A stretch of 64,000 nt of DNA, taken from Tetramitus jugosus. Its lineage: Eukaryota > Heterolobosea > Eutetramitea > Acrasida > Vahlkampfiidae. How positions within the stretch are numbered: the stretch's first letter is position 1; each line of letters opens with the position of its first letter. Below the pieces are notes generated by a model. It was given only the letters and a program-made list of their open reading frames with translations. It was not told where the DNA came from and made no database searches. Positions 33,432 to 43,321 of this stretch are shown one piece after another. The DNA is taken from the NCBI GenBank assembly GCA_937625935.1, contig OW569350.1, positions 496,001-560,000 of the forward strand. Reading direction: 5' to 3'. Both the position numbers and the translations under genes were made by a program.

Positions 33432-35879
33432 ATGTTAAAAGCTCATCATTTTTCCTTGAGGTGCTCATCGCTTAGTCGTCGTTACAGGACACTCTCAAAC
33501 TGCTCTCCATCATCATCTTTGTCAACTCTCACAACTGATCAACTGCATCATGTTCACACTCACAACAATAACAACAATAACAACATTTCTCACAAGTGTC
33601 ATTCTCCCTTTTGTTGTTCACCACCACCATCATTATCATCATCAACAACAATCACTTCTCTTCATCCCACAGCAACGCATCTAAAGAACTTCTTGAGTCA
33701 CACGACACTCAGAAGCTATAACCATTACACGAACAACAACAACAACAATAGTAGTAGTAACAATAACAGTAGTAATAATAATGGTAGTAATAATGGCGGA
33801 GGTGGTGCCACATTTGTCTCTGGATACTACAAGGTATCTGAGAGTGAAATTACAGAATTTATGAAACGGAAACAGCTCATGTACAAGATTGTAGCATCAG
33901 AGATTGTCATCAAGGAATGTCCATTTTGTCACGATACGAAAAACAATGTGTCAAACATGTGGAAACTGTACATTCACAGATATACAGGCGCCTATTTGTG
34001 TCATCGTTGTGGATGCAAGGGATCATGGTACGATTTCAAGAATAAGGTTTCGTTTGGTGATGTTGATCCAGGATCATCATCATCATCATCATCAACAAGT
34101 ACAACAAGCTCAAACAACACAAGTTCAAAACCAATGATGATGAGTCCAATGATTCAGAGAGTCGATGGAATGAGTGCAGCCAATGGAAACGGTAGTAATA
34201 AGAGCAAGATGCCATCGCAGCGAGACATTGAAGTGTTTCAAAAGGATTTCAGCATGATCAAATATCCAGAATTGAACAAGTATATTGCTTCGAGAGGTAT
34301 TCAAAAGGAGACATGCAAGGCGTATTCTGTCGGAGGTGCATACTTTAATTTCTATGTGCAAGGAGAGAATGACACTGCACCAAAGAATGTTCCTCAACTC
34401 TGTGTCACATTTCCAATGTTTAAGCCCATTTATAAGCCAACTACACTGGCTCAGCACATGAGAAATAGGGAGAGTCAGAGAGCAAAGGAACAATCTTCAC
34501 AAGGCGATCATCATGCTTCTGCAGCGAGTAGCAATGCAGCGAGATCATCATTTGCCTACAGTCGTCCCACTCCTGATGATTATCAACTCGTGAGACACAA
34601 GGTGAGAGCGATTGGAGACAAGAGTTTGCAGAGATTGGATCCAACAGGTGGTCAATGGGGCTTGTTTGGTCTGAGCATTGTTCCCGATGATGCAAAATCA
34701 ATTGTACTCACAGAGGGTGAATTCGATGCGATGGCTGTATTCCAGGCTACTGGTATGCCTGCCGTTTCATTGCCTAATGGATGTCGCTCTCTTCCCGTTG
34801 ATATCCTGCCCTTCTTGGAACGATTCGAGAAGATTTATCTGTGGATGGATGATGATATTCCTGGACAGGAAGGTGCAGAACAATTTGCAAACAAGTTAGG
34901 AATTGGACGATGTTACATTGTGCATTCATCGACATCGACTGACCAGTTGGCAAAGATGCCAAAGGATGCCAATGAAGCTCTACTGGCCGGTGTCGATTTG
35001 AAAAAGTGCTTGCAGGAGGCTGCCCCAATTAATCACGAACGAATCATGACTTACACTGCGTTGAAAACCGAGATTTTCCGAGAGTTGTATGAGAGTGGAG
35101 TGGAGACCACTGGAACACCCAGCAAATACTTTCCAAAGTTGAACCGTATTCTCAAGGGTCATCGTAGAGGAGAGCTCACTGTCATCACAGGTCCGACAGG
35201 TATCGGAAAAACTACAATTCTCAGTCAGTTGACACTCGACTATTGTAGTCAGGGAGTGAATACGTTGTGGGGCAGCTTTGAAATTAAGAATCACCGACTT
35301 GCCAAGAAGATGATTTGTCAGTTGGCTGGCAAGGACTTGAGCAAGTTTAGATATGAATTCGATGCCTATTCGGAACAGTTTGGACGTCTGCCACTGTACT
35401 TTATGAGCTTTTATGGTTCCACTGATATTGATCAAGTGCTGGACGCCATGGACTATGCAGTGTATGTTCACGATGTGCAACATATCATTATCGATAATTT
35501 ACAATTCATGATGAGTGGTCAAGGTGCCGGTTATGAGAAGTTTGATATGCAGGATAAGGCGATTGAAAAGCTGCGTATGTTTGCTACTCACAAGAATGTT
35601 CACATCACGATTGTTATTCATCCACGTAAGGTCGAAGATGGTCATGCACTGGGAATCGCCTCAGTCTTTGGTACAGCGAAGGCCACACAAGAAGCCGACA
35701 ACGTCATCATTATCCAAAAGGGCAAAAAGTATCGATACTTGAGCATCAAGAAGAATCGCTTCGATGGCTCGATTGGAGAAATACCGTATCGTTTTGACAG
35801 AGACTCCACCAAGATTTTTGAACTGAGTGATGATCAAGTGAAGGAAGTAGAAGATGGAAAAATTGTACTCGAATACTAA
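33432..35879 (+). CDS. TWNK: Twinkle-type mitochondrial primase-helicase
   Basis: I chose ATG 33432. It begins a Ser/Arg/His-rich, acid-free segment (MLKAHHFSLRCSSLSRRYR) that looks like a mitochondrial presequence. The product is 815 aa. Order: poly-Asn stretch; zinc ribbon (~162-200) with CPFCH and CHRCGCKG; TOPRIM fold with LTEGEFDAM (~426) and WMDDDIPGQ (~470); DnaB/RecA helicase with Walker A GPTGIGKTT (~586), GSFEIKNHRLAKKM, IIIDNLQFM (Walker B) and a C-terminal RFDGSIGEIPYRFD segment. It matches phage T7 gp4 and Twinkle. Animal Twinkle has lost primase zinc ligands, whereas here both Cys pairs and the TOPRIM acidic residues are kept. It should therefore prime as well as unwind mitochondrial DNA (inference). 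Confidence 0.93.
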   Translation: MLKAHHFSLRCSSLSRRYRTLSNCSPSSSLSTLTTDQLHHVHTHNNNNNNNISHKCHSPFCCSPPPSLSSSTTITSLHPTATHLKNFLSHTTLRSYNHYTNNNNNNSSSNNNSSNNNGSNNGGGGATFVSGYYKVSESEITEFMKRKQLMYKIVASEIVIKECPFCHDTKNNVSNMWKLYIHRYTGAYLCHRCGCKGSWYDFKNKVSFGDVDPGSSSSSSSTSTTSSNNTSSKPMMMSPMIQRVDGMSAANGNGSNKSKMPSQRDIEVFQKDFSMIKYPELNKYIASRGIQKETCKAYSVGGAYFNFYVQGENDTAPKNVPQLCVTFPMFKPIYKPTTLAQHMRNRESQRAKEQSSQGDHHASAASSNAARSSFAYSRPTPDDYQLVRHKVRAIGDKSLQRLDPTGGQWGLFGLSIVPDDAKSIVLTEGEFDAMAVFQATGMPAVSLPNGCRSLPVDILPFLERFEKIYLWMDDDIPGQEGAEQFANKLGIGRCYIVHSSTSTDQLAKMPKDANEALLAGVDLKKCLQEAAPINHERIMTYTALKTEIFRELYESGVETTGTPSKYFPKLNRILKGHRRGELTVITGPTGIGKTTILSQLTLDYCSQGVNTLWGSFEIKNHRLAKKMICQLAGKDLSKFRYEFDAYSEQFGRLPLYFMSFYGSTDIDQVLDAMDYAVYVHDVQHIIIDNLQFMMSGQGAGYEKFDMQDKAIEKLRMFATHKNVHITIVIHPRKVEDGHALGIASVFGTAKATQEADNVIIIQKGKKYRYLSIKKNRFDGSIGEIPYRFDRDSTKIFELSDDQVKEVEDGKIVLEY

Positions 35880-35960
35880 GTAGTACGCATCTGAGATGGC
35901 ACATCTGTGAGTTTATTCTTCTAGTTTACATAATAAAACAATTGCTTCTGCGTTTCACAT

Positions 35961-37004
35961 TTAAGGAGTACAAGGAGAGGTAATCATTACAGTGCTCTTT
36001 TCATCATCCAATCTTGCTGTAGGTGTCAAGGTCTCTCTCGTGCTGTGATAATTCGTGTAGAAACTCTGGGAATCATCACTCATGTTGGAGATGGCTCGAT
36101 TGTGTGGAAAATGGGGTTGATGATATGTTCCAGCTTCACTACAGGTACCTCCAGTGGTCACATCATGTTCCTCTTGTTGCAGCCCTTGTGGTACCGTTGT
36201 AATCACTTGTACTTGATCCTGGTCAACGATTGTTCCTAGCCGATCCTGTTCAATGACATATCGAAGTTTTCCCATAATCTTGGACATTCGTCGCTGTGGA
36301 GCTGACCCTGCACCCCACACAGACTTTGCATTCAACAAAGGATGACTTCGAATATAGATGGCAAGAGTGCTCATCATGGGAGAATGGTTCTGTGATGATA
36401 CGGCAGCGTTCATCTCGGCCAACGAAGTTGTCGTCGAAGTGTCATCACGCGTCGAATTGGTAAAGTTGGAGGATAGTTGTATACAGGGAGTGTAGTTCTG
36501 ATCACAGAAGCTACCACCCACTACGACAACATCAAAGAACTGCACAGTAATGAACTCGTCCAACTGAAGCCACTTACTCTTGTGTTGGTAGCAGTACTTT
36601 GCCTCTGAACGACTCGCGTCCACTGTTCTTGTTCTCCGCTTCTTTTGTTTCTTCTTGTTGCAGTGAGAGAGCACCACTTGTTGGAACACTTGTTTCAACT
36701 GTCGGGCAGTCATACCTGCAATGAGTGGAGCTTGGCTAATGTGAGCACTGGACTGTGAAGTTAATTGTCGAAAACTGGGGTGAAACTCAAAGGGTGGTAG
36801 GGTTTGTCGCACTGAACTGTGCGTGGTACCACGGTTGGCCGTGCTCAAATCCGTTCGGAATTCTAAGGAGGTTCCTCCCACTCCGCAGTTGGCTCCTTGT
36901 GGTGGCAACAGAACAAAACTGCACCTGGGAAACGAAGTTACATGGATCGTTTTTTCAAATGAGACATTCTGGACGTAGTTTAGGCCTGTGGAAGCTGAAT
37001 TCAT
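35961..37004 (-). CDS. unrecognised 347-aa protein
   Basis: This is one open frame from ATG 37004. The N-terminal half has blocks that look folded (MTARQLKQVFQQVVLSHC, KWLQLDEFITVQFFDVVVVGG, STLAIYIRSHPLLN). A Lys/Arg-rich stretch (KKKQKKRRTRT) could be a nuclear signal. The C-terminal third is polar and low-complexity. There are no membrane segments. It converges on the primase-helicase gene (82 bp between stops) and lies 171 bp after HslU on the same strand. I do not recognise the family. Confidence 0.65.
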   Translation of the reverse strand: MNSASTGLNYVQNVSFEKTIHVTSFPRCSFVLLPPQGANCGVGGTSLEFRTDLSTANRGTTHSSVRQTLPPFEFHPSFRQLTSQSSAHISQAPLIAGMTARQLKQVFQQVVLSHCNKKKQKKRRTRTVDASRSEAKYCYQHKSKWLQLDEFITVQFFDVVVVGGSFCDQNYTPCIQLSSNFTNSTRDDTSTTTSLAEMNAAVSSQNHSPMMSTLAIYIRSHPLLNAKSVWGAGSAPQRRMSKIMGKLRYVIEQDRLGTIVDQDQVQVITTVPQGLQQEEHDVTTGGTCSEAGTYHQPHFPHNRAISNMSDDSQSFYTNYHSTRETLTPTARLDDEKSTVMITSPCTP

Positions 37005-37175
37005 TTTCAGAATTAGTATTGGTGTTGTACAACTGGTTGGATTTGTTGTTGTTGCTCAGAGAAAGATATGGATCGAAAACTTGTTTTTCGTCAAATATTC
37101 CTTGAGAATCTTTTGTAAACAGGTACAGAAAAGGAAATGTGATCCTCGCCTGAATATTGTTTTATTTGATCCGAC

Positions 37176-38684
37176 TCAGAGAACAAACTTTTGCATGTCA
37201 GTCTTCTTCATTAGTGGTCGGATCGCTTTCGTTACAGTTTCTTTGGTTACCGTAAAGTTGACGGGATCTTTGCCCTTATTCGTCATGTCTGGTGCATCGA
37301 ATGAAACTTGCTCCAGAATCTTCTCGACAACAGTGTGCAATCTACGGGCACCAATATTCTCCAATGTACTATTGATTTCAGCAGCAACGCGAGCAATCTC
37401 TCTGATGGCCTCCTCTTCGAATGTCAAATTCACATTCTCAGTCGATAGGAGAGCAATATTTTGCATCAGGAGATTGTACTGTGGCTCTGTTAACACTCTG
37501 TGGAGATCCTCTTCGGACAATCCACTGAGCTCGACACGAATTGGCAATCTACCTTGAAATTCTGCCAACAAATCACTAGGTTTACAAGAATGGAACGCTC
37601 CCGACGCAATAAACAAGATGTGATCCGTGTTCACATTGCCGTGCTTGGTCGATATGGTTGTTCCTTCAATCAAGGGCAATAAATCTCTCTGTACACCTTC
37701 TGACGATGCGTCACGACCAGTGGTCTTTGCTCCCGAAGAAGAACAAATCTTGTCCACTTCATCAATCACAACAATGCCATCCTGTTCTACAGATTTGATT
37801 GCCTCCATAACAATCGACTCCATGTTCAACATTTTTGATGCTTCATAGTTTTGAAGCACAGGCAGTGCATCCTTGACCTTCATCTTCTTTTTCTTTAGTC
37901 GCTTCTCTCCACCGACCATGGAAAACAATTGTTGCAAATTGACCATTTGCTCTGATCCACCACCCATGGCCATCATCTTCTCTGCTTCTGGAACCATGAC
38001 ATCAATCAGCTTGTCATCCAATGAACCCTCCTTTAGCAATTCTCTGTACTGAGAACGAGTCACTTCTGATGAGTCCTTGCCACACAAGATGTCAATTACA
38101 CTGTTCTCTGCCATGACAGCAGCCTTTTGCTTGTTTTTCTTGGTGTACTTGTGCTTGAGCTGAGAGATGGCCACCTCTAGCAAATCACGAATAATCGAAT
38201 CGACATCTCTGCCGTGGTAACCCACTTCTGTAAACTTTGTCGCCTCCACTTTCAAAAATGGCGCGTCGGACAATTTAGCTAAACGTCGGGCTATTTCAGT
38301 TTTGCCGCATCCCGTTGGTCCGACCATCAAAATGTTCTTTGGAATAATGTCTTGTCGTAATGCGGGATCGACTCGATGTCTGCGCCACCGATTTCTCATG
38401 GCAATGGCAACTGCTCTTTTGGCATCTTTTTGACCAACAATGAAACGATCCAGTTCTTCAACAATTTTAGGTGGGGTAAGTGTGGCATCGAGAGCATTTG
38501 TTTGATCTTCCTCTTGGTGTGGTTGTTCTTCAGTGATTTGTTGCTGTTGCTGTTGTTGTTGTTGACGGTTCAAATGAATGGTGTGAAAAGAGCGAAAGGA
38601 GGATATGCTGTGGTGGTGAGAGCTTCTCTTTTGATAGAGAGATGCAAGATGAGTGGCACTACTCTTCAACCTATGACAGATCAT
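37176..38684 (-). CDS. HSLU: mitochondrial HslU (ClpY) ATPase subunit of HslVU protease
   Basis: The start is ATG 38684 (MICHRLKSSATH); the open frame continues upstream only from a GTG. The product is 502 aa. The first ~60 residues are Ser/His/Arg-rich with few acidic residues, followed by poly-Gln, which fits a mitochondrial presequence. The body is HslU: TPPKIVEELDRFIVGQ at the start of the ATPase, Walker A GPTGCGKTE (~121), the pore-region motif EVGYHGRDVDSIIRDL (~152), the I-domain insert, Walker B IVVIDEVDK (~306), and a C-terminal sensor-2/HslV-contact part with IGARRLHT and a hydrophobic end. The bacterial GYVG pore motif reads GYHG here. HslU unfolds substrates for the HslV peptidase, found in the mitochondria of several protists. 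HslV is not in this window. Confidence 0.93.
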   Translation of the reverse strand: MICHRLKSSATHLASLYQKRSSHHHSISSFRSFHTIHLNRQQQQQQQQQITEEQPHQEEDQTNALDATLTPPKIVEELDRFIVGQKDAKRAVAIAMRNRWRRHRVDPALRQDIIPKNILMVGPTGCGKTEIARRLAKLSDAPFLKVEATKFTEVGYHGRDVDSIIRDLLEVAISQLKHKYTKKNKQKAAVMAENSVIDILCGKDSSEVTRSQYRELLKEGSLDDKLIDVMVPEAEKMMAMGGGSEQMVNLQQLFSMVGGEKRLKKKKMKVKDALPVLQNYEASKMLNMESIVMEAIKSVEQDGIVVIDEVDKICSSSGAKTTGRDASSEGVQRDLLPLIEGTTISTKHGNVNTDHILFIASGAFHSCKPSDLLAEFQGRLPIRVELSGLSEEDLHRVLTEPQYNLLMQNIALLSTENVNLTFEEEAIREIARVAAEINSTLENIGARRLHTVVEKILEQVSFDAPDMTNKGKDPVNFTVTKETVTKAIRPLMKKTDMQKFVL

Positions 38685-38867
38685 TTTTTTGTTGTTGATT
38701 TTGCCGCGGAATCTTTTTTTAATATTATTTTCCACCGTGCAAATTTCTCCCTCTTTTTTTGGTGTCGGATCATTGTTAAATGAAGCTGCACTGCAGGTGA
38801 GTTGAAATCTGCTCTCCGATAATGTTTGAGGTTACCACAACAAATCATTCATCCATTCATTGTTGCT
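38685..38867. promoter_or_regulatory. 183-bp bidirectional promoter between HslU and the F-box gene
   Basis: This short divergent region has a T-rich stretch (A-rich on the HslU strand) next to the HslU start. Both genes must share or interleave promoter elements here. No classical TATA box is obvious. Confidence 0.45.
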
Positions 38868-40943
38868 ATGTTACTCCATCTGATACCATCTGATTTACAC
38901 TCGACCATACTCAGTTTTCTCAATCGAAACGATCTATTATTGAAAGCTTCACTCGTTTGCCGTCGTTGGTACCACTTGACTCAAACTTATGAGTTGTACA
39001 GTGAGCAGCACTTGCACAATGATGGATGGAAACCAGGAGATTGGCTCTATCAATTGGATTCGGAGGTTTTTCAATCCATTGCCCATAAGCTTAAATGTGA
39101 AAAACTAATGCCGGATCATGTGATCTTGTCAAATGCTGCACATGAAGCAGCGACCAGAAAGAAAGCTTCAATGCTTGTTCATTTTCCATTGAATGAAGTA
39201 CAGCATGTTCCATTGATTGTTCGTGCGCAGTTTGAGCTCCCACAGAACATTAATCTGAGTCAGCCAAAATTGGATGTTTTGTTGGTTGTTAGCTTTTTGG
39301 TTTCAACCAATAGCAATACTGGTGGTGACAGTGTTACCAATGATATTGATCAAAAGTCATTGATCACATCTGAGGAATTAAATCAGAATCATGTTGAAGA
39401 GATTAGAAGTGCTGAGTGTAGAACTTTTGTGCTTTCTTTGAATGAATCAGTGGTATCTGTTGTGGATGGAGAAGTTCACTTTCATAGAATCCTGGAACAA
39501 GCGAATGTGTCACGAGATGAGAGCTTTTTATTCGCATTTCTCTTGTATGATTTATATGTAAATATGTTTCACGAACGATTTGATTATAATGTGAAGTTAC
39601 TGAGTGAAGCCGACGTACAGTTGAGCAATGCTTTGAGAATCCACCAAAATTTAGTGAATCCCATGAGATTATTGTGCAAAGTCGTCGAAACTAAACAGTC
39701 ATATCATTTATATCAACGAATTCTTGTGACAGTGCATCACTTGTTGAAGCACGATCAAGATTGGGTTGATGATCTATTGGATTTATCTATCAAGAACAAT
39801 TTTCCTGAGGTGTTCAGCATGTTGTCTGTTGATCAGTCAGAGGACGATATTGAAATGTGCTTGCGAGAGGCAATCAGTTGTAATTCAGAGTTGATTGTGC
39901 TCAGCTTGTTAAGAGATAAGCAAATCTCCATCGCGCACCTGTTTGATACTATTACTAGCGTCGATTACTTCAATGTCTCTACATTCTTCAATATTTTCCA
40001 GACCGTGAAGAGTTTGGTCCGAAAAGATTATTACATTAATTTATGCAGTGTTTTGACTCGCAGGTTTTACCATTTTGAGAACTTTGCACACTTATTGGCT
40101 TGGCTTGATCCGATCAAGTATTTTGATTTCCTATGTTTCTGTATGAAAGTTGGTGTGCCATTCGATTCAAAATTGCAGAACATTCTCTCGCTTCACAATC
40201 CCTTCTTTTGCAGCAATGCAATCACAGAGTTCATAAGAAGTGGTGGAAGTGACGAGAGCTCCCACATACTCACAGATTCAAAACTCTATCCTGATGTATG
40301 TAGAGAGACCGTGTCGTTATGCCTCTCCTCAGAAGATGAAGATGGATACAAAGCATGGATGAATGTCCGCGAGCCGAGAGGTCTCACTGACGTCCAAGCT
40401 AGTGGAGAGGTCAAGAAAATTCGAATTGATATCGAATGTGAAGTTCTCCTCGACCATACTCGAATGTTAACATCGAAGCACATGTCAAAATGGGTGTCCA
40501 AGGTGGTTCAGCATGATATCATGCTCATCTCGTACAACTTAAACAATTGCGAACTCGTGTCTCAAATGCTGAAGAATATGCGATCTCATCTCCATCAAAT
40601 TCTAGAGAAAGGAACAGAAGTTCTTATTGTGTTGTTGCAAACCACCAGTGATAAGGATTGGAAACAAATGAACTCTGAATATATAAACGCATTGCACATA
40701 CAGAAAGAAGCATCATCTCAACATATTCGAGTGTGTGTAATGCATAGCACAGCACGAATTGAAGAAAAGGTGCTTTCCATTGCCAAATGTCTCGCCACAA
40801 CAAGGAATCGTGCCAGACAGAGGCAGTTACAGTCCGTGCCGACTGCGGCAACCAATGCCGCAGACACAAAGTCTAACAAGACCAGAAAGGGAAAAAACAA
40901 TACATCTGGTTCCAAACCCTCCAGAAGACAAAGAAAAACGTAG
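38868..40943 (+). CDS. F-box protein
   Basis: The predicted protein has 691 aa and starts at ATG 38868, the first ATG in a frame that opens further upstream without one. An F-box is visible at ~4-40: LIPSDLHSTILSFLN, LLLKASLVCRRWYHL. F-boxes bind Skp1 and make the protein the substrate receptor of an SCF ubiquitin ligase. The remainder is mostly alpha-helical with repeated DDLLDLSIKNN / REAISCNSELIVLSLL stretches that may be degenerate ankyrin-like or other helical repeats, followed by a ~150-residue globular part. The C-terminus is strongly basic (NKTRKGKNN, SRRQRKT), a possible nuclear or RNA-binding tail. The substrate is unknown. Confidence 0.75.
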   Translation: MLLHLIPSDLHSTILSFLNRNDLLLKASLVCRRWYHLTQTYELYSEQHLHNDGWKPGDWLYQLDSEVFQSIAHKLKCEKLMPDHVILSNAAHEAATRKKASMLVHFPLNEVQHVPLIVRAQFELPQNINLSQPKLDVLLVVSFLVSTNSNTGGDSVTNDIDQKSLITSEELNQNHVEEIRSAECRTFVLSLNESVVSVVDGEVHFHRILEQANVSRDESFLFAFLLYDLYVNMFHERFDYNVKLLSEADVQLSNALRIHQNLVNPMRLLCKVVETKQSYHLYQRILVTVHHLLKHDQDWVDDLLDLSIKNNFPEVFSMLSVDQSEDDIEMCLREAISCNSELIVLSLLRDKQISIAHLFDTITSVDYFNVSTFFNIFQTVKSLVRKDYYINLCSVLTRRFYHFENFAHLLAWLDPIKYFDFLCFCMKVGVPFDSKLQNILSLHNPFFCSNAITEFIRSGGSDESSHILTDSKLYPDVCRETVSLCLSSEDEDGYKAWMNVREPRGLTDVQASGEVKKIRIDIECEVLLDHTRMLTSKHMSKWVSKVVQHDIMLISYNLNNCELVSQMLKNMRSHLHQILEKGTEVLIVLLQTTSDKDWKQMNSEYINALHIQKEASSQHIRVCVMHSTARIEEKVLSIAKCLATTRNRARQRQLQSVPTAATNAADTKSNKTRKGKNNTSGSKPSRRQRKT

Positions 40944-41125
40944 TTCACCTCAACTGCAGTTCCACATCAAGATCCACAAGCACCAACTCCACTTTCAGAC
41001 GTCGTGACAATTTTTTCGGGCGTCATTGTCGAACTTGAACAGCGAACACAAAAAAGTTGTTCTTCAACAAAACCAAACAACAAAGAAAAAACACACGAAA
41101 GCTTTCACTTGTTTTCTTCATCTTG

Positions 41126-43057
41126 ATGACCGATTCTATTGCAAAACATTTGTTGACATGGCAAAATGAAATTCGTCCCGACTTGTTCGACAGTGAAGAC
41201 GGTTGGGTCAAATCTGTTTCCTTCAATCGTGAACAATTCGTTGTAACGATGCGCGTTGACTATGATTTCTCCTTTACTTATCCTATGATTTCCATTCTCG
41301 TTCCGGAGAATTATCCCAATGGTTCATTTAGCGTGGTTTTCTCTGATGGCAGTGACGATGTGAAGGAGTATGGTAAGGGAGGTATTTTACAATTATTAGA
41401 GTGCTTGTTTGTTGATTTGGAGGAGAGAAGAAATCGTGCCATTGATGATGCAGTTGATGGTGATGATGATGATGATGAGATGCCACCGACAACGACACCA
41501 GTGACAGCCATGTCGGCAGATATGGGCGAAGACATTTTTGAAGTCGTGTTGGACGAGGACGAGTACGATGATGATGATGGTGGTGATGGTTCGGCGAGAT
41601 CATTGAGATCTGCTGCCTCTTATTCCAATATTGAACGAGATATACAGCAGTTGGTGGCCATGGAGGGTGTTACAGCCATGCACAGAGGCAGTGGTATCGA
41701 TGAGATTCGAGTTTACTTGTTCTTTGATCCAAGAGTCAAGTTGGAAATTTCAGAGATGGTGGCTTCTGCGTGGGGCATTGATCTAGACAAGTACATTTGT
41801 GTTGCATTGACATTCAGTCAACATTATTTGAATGCGGATGTCATTCCACAGATTGATGCATTCCAGAGTGGATTGAACCCATCAGAGAAAACCAAGACTC
41901 AATACCATGTGCTACTGGATCAAAAGACACAGTTTGGTCTCTATTGGACCGTGCAGGAGAAGCTGCGGAATCACTTTTTCAAAAAGCATTGGCCTTTTTC
42001 AAAGTATCAACAGGAAGTGCAGCAAAAAACAGGAAAGAGTTTCATGTTGGCTGTCATTGAAGAGACCATCCAGATTATCAAGTCCAGCCCTCAATACTGT
42101 ATTATTTGTGAACAAACATTGCCATTCGAGGGCTTAAAGCCAACTGTTTGTGACAGTCCACTGTGCGTGTTCAGTCATGAAGAATATGGATTGGGTGTCG
42201 ATTTGGAGAGTGCCATCAAAAAGTATCCAGAAATTGTCGATATGGCCATTACGATGACCTATGCCGCTTCCAATGCATTCTCGTCTCGCTTCAATCCATT
42301 CAATCCGTTCCCCGTTAGTATCGAAGTCAAGTTGAAGGGACCCAACGGCACAGTCATCACACACAACTTTTTGACTCCTACAGGTGAGAGAGACAACCAA
42401 AAAGTGAGAGCAGTAATGGACAAGATACCCAGTGTTGAAGTGCTGTCTCAGTGGATTGACATTGGCAAACTAAAGGACAATTGTGACAATGTTGATCCAT
42501 TGTTGTACTCGTTGTTGCGTTGGATATTAGCATCGAATCGATCTCACTTGAAGAAACTGGCCAAGCACGAACAAATTACAGAAATGATAACGGAGCATCA
42601 ATACTGTTTAATGAGTTCCCCACCAGCCAGAGAAAAAACCTTCCAGGAATTGAAGAAACAGTACGGTTCCGTGTATGCCTTCCATGGCAGTGCACTTGGC
42701 AACTGGCATTCAATCATGAGACAGGGATTGAAGAATATGAGTGGAACAGATGGTCAAGTGAATGGTGCAGCCTATGGATCAGGTGTCTATCTGGCACCTG
42801 AATCTGGCACATCGTTCAGTTACATGCACTATCTGCCCGCATGGAAGAACAGTGCTCTGTTCCGTGCGGCCAATATCGGATGTATGGCAGTGTGTGAAAT
42901 TATTAAGCATCCATCACTCAAGGGTCAACCCAATCCATACTATGTCATCCCAGATGAGAACTTGATCGCCACACGTTACTTCCTTGTGTTTACCACTCAA
43001 ACAAGTGCTGCAGTGAACGGAGCGACTCTCACGCCACCAAAGCTCGATTGGGCCTAA
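41126..43057 (+). CDS. PARP6/PARP8-type mono-ADP-ribosyltransferase
   Basis: The start is ATG 41126 (MTDSIAKHLLTW); the product is 643 aa. An N-terminal RWD/UBC-like fold (~1-105) includes YPMISILVPENYPNG. An acidic Asp/Glu-rich tract follows. A Cys-rich element (YCIICEQ, VCDSPLCVFS) matches the motif before the catalytic domain in vertebrate PARP6 and PARP8. The PARP fold occupies ~517-643: AFHGSALGNWHSIM (NAD-contacting His), GAAYGSGVYLAPE (Tyr) and AVCEII in the third motif position. The position that carries the polymerase Glu is thus an Ile-type residue, predicting mono-ADP-ribosylation. The stop overlaps an AATAAA. Its function in amoebae is unknown. Confidence 0.88.
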   Translation: MTDSIAKHLLTWQNEIRPDLFDSEDGWVKSVSFNREQFVVTMRVDYDFSFTYPMISILVPENYPNGSFSVVFSDGSDDVKEYGKGGILQLLECLFVDLEERRNRAIDDAVDGDDDDDEMPPTTTPVTAMSADMGEDIFEVVLDEDEYDDDDGGDGSARSLRSAASYSNIERDIQQLVAMEGVTAMHRGSGIDEIRVYLFFDPRVKLEISEMVASAWGIDLDKYICVALTFSQHYLNADVIPQIDAFQSGLNPSEKTKTQYHVLLDQKTQFGLYWTVQEKLRNHFFKKHWPFSKYQQEVQQKTGKSFMLAVIEETIQIIKSSPQYCIICEQTLPFEGLKPTVCDSPLCVFSHEEYGLGVDLESAIKKYPEIVDMAITMTYAASNAFSSRFNPFNPFPVSIEVKLKGPNGTVITHNFLTPTGERDNQKVRAVMDKIPSVEVLSQWIDIGKLKDNCDNVDPLLYSLLRWILASNRSHLKKLAKHEQITEMITEHQYCLMSSPPAREKTFQELKKQYGSVYAFHGSALGNWHSIMRQGLKNMSGTDGQVNGAAYGSGVYLAPESGTSFSYMHYLPAWKNSALFRAANIGCMAVCEIIKHPSLKGQPNPYYVIPDENLIATRYFLVFTTQTSAAVNGATLTPPKLDWA

Positions 43058-43123
43058 TAAATTGTTATTTGAAAATAAGAAGAAAATGCAATATGTGATT
43101 TTGTTTTTTTACTCTTTATTTAC

Positions 43124-43321
43124 TTATTTACAGTACATCCTATATTCGTCCCAGTTGATCTTCCGTCGTTGGTTGAAGGATGATTGTTTTCGAACTGACG
43201 ATATCGAACTGTTGTTCTCTTGTGATTGTGATTTTTGTTGTTGAGAATGGTACTTCTCTTCCATGACATTCAGACTTAGGCCAACTGCACAGGCAGCAGC
43301 AAATTCATACAGCTTGATCAT
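43124..43321 (-). CDS. small 65-aa protein, hydrophobic N-terminus, unknown
   Basis: The frame runs from ATG 43321 (MIKLYEFAAACAVG) to TAA. The first ~20 residues are hydrophobic with a single Lys, like a short signal anchor. The rest is Gln/Ser-rich and then basic and aromatic (RRKINWDEYRMYCK). It converges on the PARP gene with 66 bp between stops. The leader upstream is A-rich like others here. Small size and lack of a recognised family make this a moderate call. Confidence 0.45.
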   Translation of the reverse strand: MIKLYEFAAACAVGLSLNVMEEKYHSQQQKSQSQENNSSISSVRKQSSFNQRRKINWDEYRMYCK

